Source of the DNA: Cycas panzhihuaensis
Taxonomy: Eukaryota > Cycadophyta
NCBI GenBank assembly: GCA_023213395.1
Contig: CM041465.1
Location: 58,349,741 to 58,413,740, forward strand
Length of the DNA: 64,000 bases
Direction: 5' to 3'
Part shown: positions 42,480 through 55,580 of the stretch, piece after piece
How the letters are laid out: each line of letters begins with the position of its first letter
Numbering within the stretch: position 1 is the stretch's first letter
Position numbers and translations under genes: made by a program
The notes under the pieces: model-generated
Told to the model about the DNA's origin: nothing
What the model saw: the letters and a program-made list of their open reading frames with translations, nothing else
The model's database searches: none

Positions 42480-43001
42480 TTGACATGGTTATTTAATAGA
42501 AGGAAGCTCCTGAGAAATGACTCTCATTTGCCTTTCGTGGATGAATTTAAGTTGCCCCCAATGGGATGAGCACACGGCTCTCATCTAATTAAGCTATGGA
42601 TGTCCCAACAACAGGTTGTAGTTGACGTCAACATTGAGGACTACAATATCAGTGAGGACAGTCTTGTCCTCAAGGGTAAGCGAGATAGACACTGATCCCA
42701 AGGGTGTCTTTTCGCTACCATTGTAGCCTTGGCACTACCATGGAATCAGTTCTAAAGATGATATGTTGAACTCTTACATAACATGCAAGGGCATGGCATT
42801 AACAGAAGAACCATTATCGACAATGGTTCTTCGTAAAGTACAATCTAGAGTATTAATGGTAATAGTGAAAGGGAAGTGCCATTGGTACTCCCTTTCGCTA
42901 GTAGGGGGAAGATCCTTAGGATCAAAGGAGATGACTGGCTCATAACTTAGGGTGACTCCCAAGGCGTGAACATATGTGTCACATAATCCTAAGGCCTCCA
43001 A
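42480..43001 (-). pseudogene. Tat element aspartic protease
   Basis: The frame shows ITINTLDCTLRRTIVDNGSS near 42850-42810, the Tat-type protease active site in which DNGSS stands for the usual D-[ST]-G. It continues VNAMPLHVM, then VVLNVDVNYNLLLGHPWLN near 42650-42600, the flap-distal LLGxPW motif. The upstream VHALGVTLSYEPVISFDPKD belongs to the linker from gag. One stop follows HVM. The enzyme would cut the Gag-Pol precursor. Confidence 0.85.
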
Positions 43002-43099
43002 GATTAATGCACGCTATTCAGGATAGCTCCTTAAGACATCCATTATGGACATTCTGACAGCCACGGTATGAAGCTCATCAATGACAGAGAAAGGATTTC

Positions 43100-45670
43100 C
43101 CTTCATAGTAGGTCAGGGGAGAGCCCTTCAAAAGCCAGAGCGATCGAGGCATGCATGAATGGTCTTGGGGAGTGCAGGGGCTTCTGGAAGAGAAGTTTCT
43201 AGAAGAGGGTCAGGATGAGATATAGACGAAGAGGCACTGCTCACCTCTTTGATTGCTTGAGACTGGGTTAAGGCGTACAATGAGGTGGTCTCAAGCAATT
43301 GAATAACCTTCTTACCCTTATTCCATCGTGAAGGTGAAGGGGTATGTCAGTTAGGGGAACCCGAGGAAGAGGATGGATTCCTCGCACCCTTCCCTTTGGC
43401 TTCTGAAGGGCGAGGGTTTGTAGACCTCCCTTGATTGGGGGTTTTGATCACATTCCCCATGCTTGGGAAAGGGATCTCTATTAACAGACTGATCTAGGTT
43501 GGGCCTAGATGCCTGTTTTAGGGAAGAGTTATGTTGTGGGGAAGCTTTAGGATGTTATGTCTTATACCACGAATCATCGTGGAAGCACTCCCTATGGATG
43601 GAGCTCCTCTTCTTCTCAAGGGAGGAGTCAGGTTTCCTTGCTTGAGAGGACTGGGTATTGCCATCCTTGGAAGGAGCAGCTTGTGAAGTTTGGTGAACTA
43701 GCTTATTAGATGTAGGAGATAAAGGAGTTTGAAGCCTGAGCTCCTTCATAGTATGTTCAAATGAACATATAACTGAAGTAAGAGGGTCTAGAGTCTTCTC
43801 GGTAGAATGGGAAGAAGACCTAATAGGTTGTTGAGTTTTAGTTTCTTTTGATGGTGGTGGTACCTCATGTCGCTATGAGGACTTTAGAGGCTTCTTGAGT
43901 CCAGCCTGGATCTCAATGGATTTGAGTGCCAAGTACTTTACTATAGCGGAGTCACACATAGTTTCCCCCATTTTAAGGACTTCTACGTGAACTTCTAGAT
44001 GAAGGGCATTGACAAAAATGACCCTCTTCAACTCCTCAGGTAAAGTAGCCTTAGTGGAGTGAAGAAGGTCATGGAAATGCTGCACAAAATCATGATTCAT
44101 TTCATCGTGGCTTTGTTTAAGTGACAGAAGGGTTTTCATTCCACTCTCAAATAGGTGAGCCATATCAAAGTAGTTGACAAACTCATTCATGAGCTACTAA
44201 AATGAGAAGATAGAATGCACGGGTAGGCGATAAAACTATTTAAGGGCATTGCGTGGAAGAGACCACGGGAATAGTTTCATGAGGATGTGGTCGTAAGCCC
44301 AGTAATCAATGCATACCATAGAGAAGCTACGAACATGCTCCATTAGGTCTTGCAATAAAATCCCTTCGAATTTGGGGACTTCACAGGGGTGAGGCAGTAA
44401 GTTAGTTCTTAGCACCTCAATGGATAATGGGATTGACTGATAGTCCATAAAGGGTCATACCCTTGACTCGACCATAGGGTCAACAGATGCTGGAAATGAT
44501 GGCAGGTAGGTTTGGCCAAATCCTGCTTGGAGGGTTTAGTTCAAAAGGGGATTTTATCCTCCTACTGTTTGGTGAAGAGGCGTGAATCCCACAATTGGAG
44601 AAACCTACATGGGAGTGGATAGGTATGACGTACCTATCCCTCCTAGAGAGAGCGCTCCTTATTGTAAAAGAGCTTGGGGGAATGAGCCTTGGGAAGGAGT
44701 TGGACCTCCTTGCAAAGGCACGATGTAAGGTGCCATACAAGATGGTAGAAATGAGGGGTGAGGAATAGGATTCTGCCCATATGGGTTGCCCATGGGTGGT
44801 GCGACCCCAGAAGGATGCAGAGGGTCCACCCCATAAGCAGGAAGGGAATTCCCTTTACCATGCCCCCATAGTTGAGTAGCATAACTGGGAGGTAGGTAGA
44901 GAGAAGGATTCTTAGGTTGGTATTGGGATTGTGTGGGGATAGACCCCACATGACTAGAAGTAGGAGGACATGTGGGTCCCCTAGGTCTAGTAGGCAGATA
45001 GACAACACTAAGAGGAGGACTAGTGGTTTGACTAGCGAGGGGCATGCTCAACCCGAGTTGGGAAGATGACATTCCGTGAGTGATCCCTAAGGAGCAAACA
45101 CCATGTAGAGAAGAAGAAGATGTAAAAGGAAGGATCATCATGGGTAAAGCAGCTGAACGAGATGAGCGAGGTGAAGGGGATGTAGAAGAAGGTGGCACAA
45201 CGCTTCGCAAGACATTCTCAAACCACTTTGGGTGTGGTTGGAGGCGTGCAACTTGGAAAAATTAGCTCAAAGATTCTATTACATCAGTGGGAGGGGTATC
45301 CACTTGATCGTAAGAGGTGGAAGGAGCCTCATACGAAGCGGATCCTATAGGACGGTCCTCATGAGAATCACCATGGGAGTGGCGAAACTCCAAAGGAGAT
45401 GTAGGTTATACTCGATGAGTAGAGGAATGATGAGATTGGGGGTGCAATTGGTCACCTGGATAATAAATGGGGTCTTCACTTCCTTGGGCAGACCCTTGGA
45501 AGGAAGTAGGTGGCTCTAAGGAATTAGACACGTAGGCATGGTATGCCCAATTCGAAAGAGATCCCTCCATGATCAGATTAGGATCTGATGTAGGAAGGGA
45601 ATGATATGAAGGTTCCTCTAACAATGGGGGTAGACCTCGTAAGCAACATAAGAATCGTCGCATGCAAGTT
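43100..45670 (-). pseudogene. Tat element gag
   Basis: The Retrotrans_gag domain lies at about 44420-43880: VPKFEGILLQDLMEHVRSFS, MVCIDYWAYDHILMKLFPWS, LPRNALK, then a stop-broken FYRLPVHSI and MNEFVNYFDMAHLFESGMKT, LKQSHDEMNHDFVQHFHDLL, LPEELKRVIFVNALHLEVH. This wording (KLFPxSL..A..WFYRLP..SI.SF) is the Tat-group Gag. Upstream (45660-44660) is a long proline/serine-rich segment (SSTSPSPRSSRSAA, HPSGVAPPMG), typical of these elements. Downstream to 43100 is a lysine/serine-rich tail without a clear CCHC knuckle. Gag forms the particle around the RNA. Several frameshifts split the gene. Confidence 0.8.
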
Positions 45671-45800
45671 CTACCTATGTGCTGGAAGAAGAGGAAAACA
45701 AGGTTATGCGCGCATTGGGGCTACCTAACAAGATCAAAAGGGAAAGCTACCAAGAGGTAGTAGCACTAACAAGAAAGGGAGGAAGACTAATTCCCTTACT

Positions 45801-45812
45801 AGCGGGTCGCCA
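45801..45812 (-). promoter_or_regulatory. Primer-binding site of Tat element
   Basis: Minus strand TGGCGACCCGCT, 10 nt inside the 5' LTR end. From memory, Ogre/Tat elements use a similar TGGCGACTCC-type site complementary to tRNA-Arg; the exact tRNA here is inferred. Confidence 0.65.
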
Positions 45813-45822
45813 ATATGGCCAC

Positions 45823-48782
45823 TAGTGGAATCACGTTTATGGGGATGACAACTACACCTAGTCAGAATAAGACAATCAATAGAAGGTTCCAAGGTAAAGG
45901 GATCAAACCAACGAGTGTAAGGAAGCACCCACATAGGGCGTCTATGCATCAGAATGCAGGTTTGGGACCCACGAATGGTGCATGACTTCCTCAAGGTAAC
46001 TTGGCTTTTGACTTTGAAGGGGAACGTAGGTGAGGGATATCCTCGGTTGCCTGAGTAACCTCAAAGCAAGGGTCTTCCTGCCCTTGGATGGCCGAAAGGG
46101 GAAGGCAAGACCCAATGAAGGAACATATCCTTGTGAAAAGTGGGCTAAAGGACGTAGGTGGAGTGTATGTAGGTATGGTGAAGAAAGTAAAAGGACCTTA
46201 GGGAATAGATCCTGTAAGAACTAATCCACCTAGTAGGAGGGTCAGATGGATAAAGAGTGGTAGCGGAAAGAGTTCCTACCACTGTTATGTGTGAGGGGGT
46301 TCCTAGTCTCTAAGGCACAATAGAATAAAGACTAGTCGTATGTGCACAAATGAGAGATAAACTAAGCATACAAGTGCAAAGAATAATAAATACTCTCTCT
46401 CAAAAGCGGATCCTCACTCTCATTTCATTTTCAAAACAAAGGGAAAAGGACAAAGCAATAAACCTAGATATCATGCAATATGCACGTCAATGTAATTGAG
46501 TGAAAGAGAGCAGGGGATGATCCTTAATGAATGCTCTTTCCTACAATGCGAACCAATATGTAAGATAATGATGATAGTGGTTCTCTTTTCCTTTATTCCC
46601 TTATTGCCCTTTAAATAAGCATATAAGCTAGAGGAAACATGAAAAGACCTACAAAATGAGAAAGTCATACATGTAAGAACGAAGTAGCTAAAATATGGTC
46701 TTCGTGTTATGCTACACCTGCTTCCTCTTTTTCCTTCTCCCGTAGTATGAGCACCATAGGGTTTCCTTATCTCTCCAAAAAACAAAAGGAAAAGAACAAG
46801 GAAATGCAAAGGAAAAAGGAATTGTGAAAGAGTAGAATAACCAAAGGGAAAGAGGCCAAAGAATATACCTGGATTGTTGTCGCTTAGCTCTCTCCACCGA
46901 TGGCACAACAAACTTACAATCACAAAGTTCTTTACCCTTTCCAAAGGGGTTGCTAGGATACAAAATAATATATGTATACTTATGCAAAAGTAAGCTATTC
47001 AAATGTTACAAATTAGAATGTTGTAAGTTAGATAATCTTCCACCAAAAGTGACTCTACAAACTCTCAAGAAAACAAATAACACATGCCAAAGCAAGGGGG
47101 GATTAGCCTCAGAATGGATAACCCTCTAGTAAATACACCTCCATACTACCCTTAGGTATAGGGTATAGCAGATTATGACACCCTATTAGTAGTGGACGGG
47201 AAAGGAGACAAATGTTACAAAGTTTGTAAAAGCTGCCTATGTTGCAAGGATGCTATGGGCAGCAAATTGCAACATGGGCTACGCTAGGACCTAGGATGAA
47301 TATAGGGCACTATTTGGGGATAGAGCAGATGCCTAAAAGAGGTGTTCAGGCCTAGAAACAACTTAGCAAGGGCTACATACGCTAATATCTAGCACATGCC
47401 TAATCCCAAAGACTCCCTAGTGACCCAAGAGAGGCACAAGTGAAGGAGAGGAAAGAGGAGAAGGGGTTTGCCCTTGAGGAGTAGGCCTAGTGGGTACGAA
47501 TTCTACCTTGGCTCCTTTCACTCACTCTTTATGAGTCCTCTCCTGTAACCTCCTAGCAAAAAACTAGGGGAGGATAGGGAGATCAAGAGGGCAAGAAGAT
47601 AGAGGATGGAGGGATAACTCGTGTGTGCAACAAAGAAGACAAGGAAAGGAATAATGTGCTCAAAACCTAACCTTTTACAAGACAAACCCAAGGAAAGATA
47701 TGGAACGATAATGGAAAATGCTTGCTAGGCTATGTAGGAGGCAGATCTACCCTTGTAGATAACAAAAAATGGCAGATTTGGTATGCTTATAGGATATCCT
47801 TAGGAAGGTGCTGCAATGGAAACACACTTACTAAAAGTTGGAGGAAGGGCGTGGAGGCCATGCTTGGGCATGAATCCTTGCTTGGAGGTGTTAGTTGGTG
47901 AGCCTGCTACTATGGATCAGAGCTGCAATGGCTAGAGCTTAAGCTGGAACACAGGGAACTTAGACGTTGCAGGGTGCTCCTATAGAAAACTCCTGTGAAA
48001 GAGAGAGAAGAGAGCAAGGAGGTAGAAGAAGAAGAAGGAAAATGAGGTCGTTTTTGGATTTATACCTAAACCTAGGCTAAATGGATGATTAGGGTTGAGA
48101 TAAGGCTTGAGAGGTGTCAAATCCACGTGGCAATTTCATGAAAAAAATGAAATTGGCCATTACAGATTTTAAAAAATAAGTTATGACAGTTGCCTCGTGG
48201 TAAACTTCACGGTACTGCAAAGTTTACTGTGGTACCATGACATTTGCCGTGGTGCAGTGACAGAGGCCAAAATAAGCCAAAGGGATGATGCCTGGGAGCC
48301 TTAAAGGGGATACCCCAAGTCTAGGAGGGGCTGACCCTCTGTCCAGATAGTTGGGGACAGTTAAATAGAGAGGATGACCTAAACCGAATGGGGTACCGAA
48401 GTGGTAGAACTCCCAGGAAACTGATGATTAGCATAAGGATCAACTAATCACACCCAGCGGGGTGCTAAGGGTTGTGATATAGAACATGATATGACAGATC
48501 ACATAAGTTAAGCAGTGCTAAGGACAATGTGGAGGTGCATAGGAGGGTTATGGAGTGCCATGGGGGTGCATGTCCCACTGATCATCATAGGCTTAAAGAA
48601 TGACAAGGAGCATGATCAAGCAATAGGTGCAAGGTGATCACTCAATTGTGATAGTCAATCATGCAATGAGACAATGCTTCTATCTACTTTTCTAAAGAAG
48701 CAGTAAAGGTGAAAGGGAAGAAGCATACCTGTACTTACTTGAGTCAGCTTACCAAGAACCCATTCCCAAGAGCCAGGAAATA
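45823..48782 (-). repeat. 5' LTR of Tat element
   Basis: 2,960 bp, aligned with 31508-34449 end to end; starts TATTTCCTGG on the minus strand (TG decayed to TA) at 48782. It keeps a full hairpin GTAAACTT...AAGTTTAC (48200-48227) that the other LTR has lost. It would hold the element promoter; no single TATA box could be chosen with confidence. Confidence 0.9.
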
Positions 48783-51579
48783 GATGCTTCCCTTTATATT
48801 CATGATTTTAGAATTGAATAATTGAGGTGCCCCATTTACTTACTCACTTATAAGTACTTGCCTTTGTAATTCTTTACTTCATGATTTTGAGATGGGGTGC
48901 CCAAAATGCTCTGCTTATTTCTCCATTTATAAAGTTATGAACTATTTTCTTTATATTCCTTTGTTTTTATAGTTTTAGAGTTGAATAACTAAAAGGCTTT
49001 GCTACTTAATGTCTTAATTACACAATTGTAAGTTATCTTTTAATTAGTAAGACTTAATTGAAATTTCCACTTTAAACTTCCATAACTCTTCAATCTAATA
49101 TCTACTTTTAGTGCTTCAACATTCATTGAAAAGATAGAAGTTAGTTCTTTTGCTTAATGAAATCCTTTTGTGCAATTTGTGTTTATTAATATATCATTTT
49201 CTTTCTTAAGAATGTTCATAGATTCTTGTACCTATTATCTACCTTTACAATTATTTGCTCCTCTATTTATCCCTTTCTCAAATCATTTACTTTCCTACAT
49301 ATATGCCCCTCTAAATAATCTAGTTGGCTTTTGTATTATGCAAGTCACAATAAAATAAATTATATCATTCAATGCATTAGAGGGAAAAAGTCCAATACCT
49401 TAAAACATAACATAGCATAATAGAATAAATACTCTAATGTTCTAAAGTTGGTGCATCCTTGTATCTGGTGGAGTATGGAACAAGCTTCGATGTTATATAG
49501 GATGAACAAAGATATTACATGACCACCCTTTACTAAGTAGAAATGGCTAGCTAGCACATATGATAAGAGACCTTGATGGTTAGCACTAGCCATTAACTTT
49601 TGGGTAAGGGTCACTTATGTCTACCGAAAGAATTTAAGGCTATTTTTCTTACCAATGGTATTGTTACCCTCTAAAAGTATAACAATTTTTTTTTCTATAT
49701 TAAAGAAGCATAGATGGGAATTGGCTATATAGAGTCATTCTTTCAACACTAATTATGATTTAGTATATGCTAAGGTCATTTGAACACGTAGAGAATGTTG
49801 ATATGGTGCATGATGATACAGAGTCTATCTAGTTATAAGTAGTCCAAGAGAAGGTTTCTTGTGATCAATTGAATATTAAAATCATCATCTCACAAGAAGT
49901 CATTCTGTAGGAAGAGTTCTTGGGGGAAGAGAAGATGAACTATCTCATATTCCCATAACATCATTCTTGAAATAACTCTCTCCTGATATTTAAAGTATCT
50001 TTTAAGTGATTTATGGGAGGAACTTTTACATGATAAAATAAAATGAGGTAGTAGGCCCTACTCAACTTACTTTCTATACAAATATTTTACCCATAAAATT
50101 TACTTAATAAAGTGGCTAACTTAGGATGAGAAGTTTTATAAGAAGTCATCATGTGGGAAGATATTTTATAGGAGAAAGGCTTATAGAAGTTACACAATTG
50201 TTGATTTACTCCCATGATGTTAAGGCCTATATTAGATACCCTTTTGTACTTTAGTATGGTTTTTAAGAGAAACATATGGAAGTGATCCATGGGAAGGATA
50301 AGAAATTAATTGATAAGGTCTCACTTCTGCTACTACTTATGCCTTGCTAGTTTTATTCTTATTGACTAACTTAAGGAAGATATACAACAAAACTATCGAG
50401 CATGCAAGAAAGCAAAACATGGGAGAACTAAGTCTTAGTTTGTAGGAGGTTTCCTTATATAATGCCCCCATTTACTAGAAAAGTTAGAAGAAAAGGCTAT
50501 GAAGAGGGAAAGCGATCCATGGAAGAGCTTACGTCAGAAGGTTTTCATTCCTATGAAATATCTCCTTGTGAGAAAGATTTTTCTTAACAACAAAAGGGGG
50601 ATCATATGAGAAATGATCAAGTAGATTGGCATAATAGGGAAAGCACACATATTAGCTCTGATACGCATATCAAATTGATCATAATCTAAATTACTTTAGC
50701 CACTTCACAAGATGGTCTATATTGCTTCCTTTGTGCATTATGATTAAAAATCCAAGGATCATTATTAGATAAGATAGTTTTAGAGCTAATCCTTTAAAAA
50801 TGATGGGGCTCTTAGTTAATAAAAAGTACATGTAAGATTCTAGGAAAGGTCTAGAGTAAATATTCTAGTCCTTAAGATTAATGCTTATTTGATTATAAAT
50901 ATTATAAGAACATGTGAATTAATCATATATATAATGTTTAATATTATGATAGTTGACATATATAAAATCCCACCACTCAGGTATATTGAGATATGTAAGA
51001 TACACACACATCCTTGTAAATATATTAGTAGATGATGTAATAAATTAAGAGAATCTATAAGCTACTCATGAGGTGTATATTATTATAAATATGTATATAC
51101 ACCACTTGAGAACTTGAGAAATATCTATGACTTAGAGATATACTTATTCTAATCATTAAGAGGAACTCTCAACTCCACCTTCTCTTATGGTTTCTCCTAC
51201 ACTGGGTTTTACATATATAAATCAATTATCTCTCTTGTGGTGAATGCTTATAATATTTATTGATGTATACATTATCAATTTCATACTTTATATTCACATT
51301 TATTCATTATTGAAGGAAATAGATCAAAGAAATAAAGAATATATATATGTTTATATCTGAATATAAATATATGAAGAATCTAGTAATGTCACTATGATAG
51401 ATTTCTAGAAGATAGACTTCAGAGGACAAGATCTTCTTCTACCCAAGGAGAAACTTTGAACTAATTTCTCTAGTAGATAGATCGGCTTGCCAGGATTCCA
51501 ACAAGTAATCATATACAACACTTTCACCAAGCATATGAAGAGCTAGATCACATAAACAATTATCAAACAACCTCTTTTG
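48783..51579. other. Unassigned AT-rich sequence
   Basis: No coding domain was recognised. A PBS-like minus-strand GTATCAGAGCTAA occurs at 50652-50664, which may mark another decayed copia LTR to its right. Short open frames (49170-49358, 49369-49614, 50087-50290) show no motifs. Confidence 0.45.
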
Positions 51580-51637
51580 CTCTAATACCAAATGAAGGAG
51601 CTAAAGAAGCTCTGATACTAAATGAAGGATCATAAAA
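51580..51637 (-). repeat. 29-bp tandem duplication spanning LTR end and PBS
   Basis: Plus-strand gctctaataccaaatgaagg (51580-51599) and gctctgatactaaatgaagg (51609-51628) repeat with a 29-bp period. On the minus strand each unit reads LTR end CCTTCA followed by the tRNA-Met primer-binding motif (TTTGGTATTAGAGC / TTTAGTATCAGAGC). Confidence 0.8.
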
Positions 51638-51961
51638 TGATGGAGACAGAGCAGAGCATAATCAAATAGTCAAAACATTATTGCATAAACACATAAGCCT
51701 TTATATTCAATCCATCTTTGAAAGAGTACATAGCAAATTTCTAATATAGGCAGTGTCTAAAAAACACCAGGGTTGCACACCCCTCCAAATATATAGTTTG
51801 GGGGAGTAGGGTCCTCAACTCCTAGAATTCAAACAATAATAAAATATTACATAACTCAACAACTTAACTCAAATCAACTTAACCTTATGTGACTTACCTT
51901 AACATATGTACACTCACATGTGTAAAAGGTGGGAGTGGGGTGATGAACATTAACCCCAACA
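51623..51961 (-). repeat. LTR of gag-only copia family, copy 2
   Basis: Minus strand starts TGTTGGGGTTAATG (51961) right after the purine tract AAAGGGGAGAA and ends CCTTCA (51623) beside a PBS motif. It matches the LTR at 1803-2130. Having both a PPT before it and a PBS after it, this single LTR looks like the shared middle LTR of a tandem array. Confidence 0.75.
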
Positions 51962-51977
51962 TTCTCCCCTTTAATGG

Positions 51978-52651
51978 TCACCACGAATATCTTTATCTTC
52001 TCTTTAAAATTTTGAAACTTGAACTTGAAAAAACTTTGAGTATTTATCTTTTAGCTTGATCATTATCAACTCGCCTCATCCTTTTAACAATGTGTGTCTC
52101 TTTAACATTGAGTGGTTAAAAAAATCTCTAAGTAAATATAGCTTGATTTAAATAAAGGTGAATGACTGCAACTCTAACTTTATCTCCTGGAACTTTAACT
52201 TTGTCTTATAAAATCTTTGTGTTATGAACAACTATCATATCATAAGGTTTTTTCCCCTCAAATGGAGGATCAGCTTTACATGTAATAAGGTGATCATGCA
52301 TTTGACTTGAATTTTCTTTCTTGGACTTTTCACATGCTCAACAATATCAAAGTTAAATTCATTTATGTTAAGGGTTTCTCCCCTATAAATAGAATCTAAG
52401 GTGTCCCATATGGATTTGGAAGTTGTTATTTCACAAACTTTAGAAAAAATATTATCATATATAGTGCAAAATAGTATAGCTAAGGCTTCATTGTCTTTTT
52501 TAATGTCTTCTTTAATATTAAGATCATATTTATCTTGTAAGTATTTTTAAAAATCATTTTTAATAAAATAATTTTATATTATTTTATGCCATTATGAAAA
52601 TTTATGGCCATCAAATATAGGGAATTATATTTTATTTAGATTGATTGCCAT
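51978..52651 (-). pseudogene. Ty1/copia-type gag relic (gag-only family, copy 2)
   Basis: From ATG at 52651 on the minus strand: MAINLNKI, FPIFDGHKFS, KYLQDKYDLNIKEDIKKDNE, ALAILFCTIYDNIFSKVCEI, TTSKSIWDTLDSIYRGETLN. This is the copia Gag N-terminal domain and aligns with 1084-1790 codon by codon, including the shared KEDLKKDN/KEDIKKDN and ETLN(I/V)NEFN segments. As in copy 1, the frame decays and runs into a polypurine tract and LTR with no pol. One C-terminal part (KVPGDKVRV) is slightly longer than in copy 1. Two independent copies with the same pol-less layout argue for an amplified gag-only family rather than two chance deletions. Confidence 0.75.
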
Positions 52652-55036
52652 TTGTATAGAAAACTTTAATACATAATAAAAAAAGAATATGCTTTTACTA
52701 AGTGAATTTTTTATACTTCTCAACAAAATATGTGCCTTTAGAAGGAATCAAAGAACTTAATAAATCAATAAACTTAAAATATATAACTTTAAATAGACTC
52801 TTTGAAATATGATGATGACATGAGCAAATTTGAAAAAAAAAAAAAAACTAAGATCTTTGAAACATGCAAATCTGAAATAAAATTTTTGATGAAAAATAAA
52901 GAATTATTAAGCTTTTGATTTTTTAAATGAATAAATACAAATTTGAGCAAGAATTTTTTTTTTTTTTTAAATGCAAGAAATATTTTTATCTTGATGAAGA
53001 TATATAATGTTAAAATTCTGAAATATATAAGTCTATTTTTACTTTAGAAAAATAAAGAATAAACTTCCAAAAAAAATGAATTGTACCCATTTAAGTTGTC
53101 TTGTGACCACTCATTTTGACCATTTCTAAGTGCTTTTTCCAATGTAACTAACATCTTATAAATCAAACTCTATATGCAAAAGTTACGCTAAAAAAATGGA
53201 TAGTGTGTCCTTAAAAAACGAAAACTTACTTTAAAATTTAGTTAACACCTTTGACTATTTGGCTCCTAGTCATGTGTGTTATCCATGTGACTACTTAGCT
53301 AATGTCATTGAGGCTTGGTTGACTTCACTACATTATACAATATAGTTAAATTCATATTTAACATTGAGAAATAATATGTTTACACCAAATACTTTTATCA
53401 TTCAATTTTTAGGGCTTGGTATTGAATTTCTACATGTTATAATAATTCCAAATTAATTTGTCTCTATAAATCCATTATAAAACTAATTATCATAATCATA
53501 GAGCAATTTTATTACTTCAAATTAGTCTCCTTGAGTCAACCTTTAATTTGTATGGCAATTATAGTCAGAATTTTGAATCGTTTAAAGGTGTGACTAAATA
53601 AATATGTAACTATGTTTTTATATGTAGTATTTTATGGTATTATAAACTCGATAATCCATTGCATATGCATCTATAAAGCTAATGATAGAGTAAATAGATC
53701 AAAGGTAGATTGATAAACATAGAAATCATGGCTTCATAGGCTTCGACGAAGAGCACGGGTTTAATTACTTCCAAATCCATTGAGTGAAGCTCCTCTTAAA
53801 TCTACCTTACATGCAAATAGGGATGATTAATGGAACTTATATAATAATGCCTTAAGATGAATAAATATTCATAAGATGTCACTCACAAATTGATCATGAA
53901 GATCACAAAAGAAGTCATGTAATGGCACATTATGGATAGTTGGGCAACTTCACGAAGGGTGTAATAAGGTTACAACACCATGGCTCTTCATAAGGACGAT
54001 GGTGTTGATAGTGATCACAATGATGGCATGTAAATCTTCTTCATACAGATATCATACCTTTATTTTTATTTATCCTTATTACCACCATCCTTTAAATGAG
54101 GATATATCTCCATCATTTTTTGACATGTGATGGCTCCATCTAACCACCTACAATAGTCTACAATAGTCAACAAGTACCTTGCAATATAAAAGAATGTATG
54201 TTAATAGTATTAATCACAACTACTATATTTAGTAGTCTATGTAATCTCTTTTATATATGCTATAACAGTGAGTAGCTATAAACCCTAGCTTACACATATA
54301 TTTTTTCATTTGTAAATCCTTATATACATCATTGCATTAACTTAACATGCCCTTATAATAACTTCTTTCAAATAAATTTCTTACCCATATACATAACTTA
54401 TTTTATTTTAATGCCAAATACCTTTATATCAACATGGGTATGGGCCTACTACTTATTTCATATTATTCACTAATGGAATACTGAGTCTTAATGTTGCTTT
54501 CATAGGGTGATTACTCTTTTTTGGGAAATCTTTTTATAAAATATATGTGAAATCTCTTTTAAAATTTTAAACCTTCAAATTTTTTGAAAAAACTACTTGA
54601 CTATTAATGGGATGGCTAGTCTTATAAAATCTGAATCACTTCTATAGTAGGCCAGCATATATTAGTGAATACAACTTGCAATATCTACTTCATCTTCAAC
54701 AGTTTAGTGGACTTTTTAAAACCTGTATGTTTCATAAAAATATTGTGCCAACAGAATAAATAAATATCCATATAAATTGCTTATCAAAATTGAGATTCCA
54801 TCTTTTATTTTGACTCAAAATCTTTATGAACTTATCCTAATATCTCAGTCATATGTCTTTAGTATAACTAGCTTAAAATGACTCTTACTAACTCAAGAAA
54901 CTAACTGAATACTAACCTTAAAAATTAGCTCTTTAATTAGCTCTTTTAAACTATATTTTACTAAAAAAAATTTATAAGTCTCCATAAGATCTTTCATAAC
55001 CTTAGAGCTTTAATACCTGATTAGAAATTTTGAATT
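52652..55036. other. Unassigned AT-rich sequence
   Basis: Expected to contain the interior of the minus-strand copia element whose 5' LTR starts at 55048, but I could not follow any Gag or Pol motif. Homopolymer A and T runs occur at 52832-52846 and 52956-52968. A 9-bp stem (CAACACCAT / ATGGTGTTG) lies near 53974-54008. Confidence 0.4.
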
Positions 55037-55512
55037 TTCTGATACCATATTAGATTATTTGAATGTAGTAGAAGCACTAATATATAATGTTAGAATTATA
55101 ATAGCAAATTAATAAAATATGGGAAATATATATACAAATTATAAGATAAGATCAACATATATCAATATCAAACATTACCAAAGATTACCATAAGAGATAC
55201 CAAAATTTATACGTGAAAAACCCAATAGGGAAAAACCATAAAAAAAAGGTTTAAAGTATTAGTCCTCTTTATGAGATCTTCAAATGAACTCTGTTCTCTC
55301 CTCTCTCATGTTTTTAAGTGGTATATGTATATATTTATATATAGTCACCTCATGATGAACCTATTGTACATGAAAGCCCTTTTAACTTCTAATAGGGAGT
55401 TACATAAATAATTGTGCTTTTCACACATTTTAATAATGCTTTATGTGGCTTTATATGAGACCATAATATTATATTAAATATTAAATATTTAAAAACTTCA
55501 AATATTCTAATA
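55037..55512 (-). repeat. Isolated copia 5' LTR with PBS
   Basis: On the minus strand the LTR (55512 to 55048) begins TATTAGAATATTTGAAG and ends TTCAAATAATCTAATA, showing inverted termini with TG/CA decayed to TA. The PBS TGGTATCAGAA follows at 55047-55037. Its interior to the left is not recognisable. It ends 68 bp from the 5' LTR of the next copia element. Confidence 0.7.
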
Positions 55513-55580
55513 GTTGATATATTTTTTAAGGATAAATCCCAATGAGAATCTAAGATAGAGTTTATATATGTGTGTTTGTA

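Larger units (their letters stand above)
31508..48782 (-). mobile_element. Tat-lineage Ty3/gypsy retrotransposon, 17.3 kb, with antisense gene
   Basis: Two long direct repeats of 2.94 and 2.96 kb bound the element. On the minus strand the order is 5' LTR (48782-45823), PBS, gag, protease, RT, RNase H, integrase (ending near 38950), an oppositely transcribed gene (36565-38191, plus strand), an archaeal-type RNase H (35338-34960), PPT and 3' LTR. Diagnostic Tat traits are the very large size, the PBS TGGCGACCCGCT, the gag signature, DNGSS-type protease, dual RNase H and an antisense extra ORF. Internal coding parts are broken by stops. I could not find a target duplication. Confidence 0.9.
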
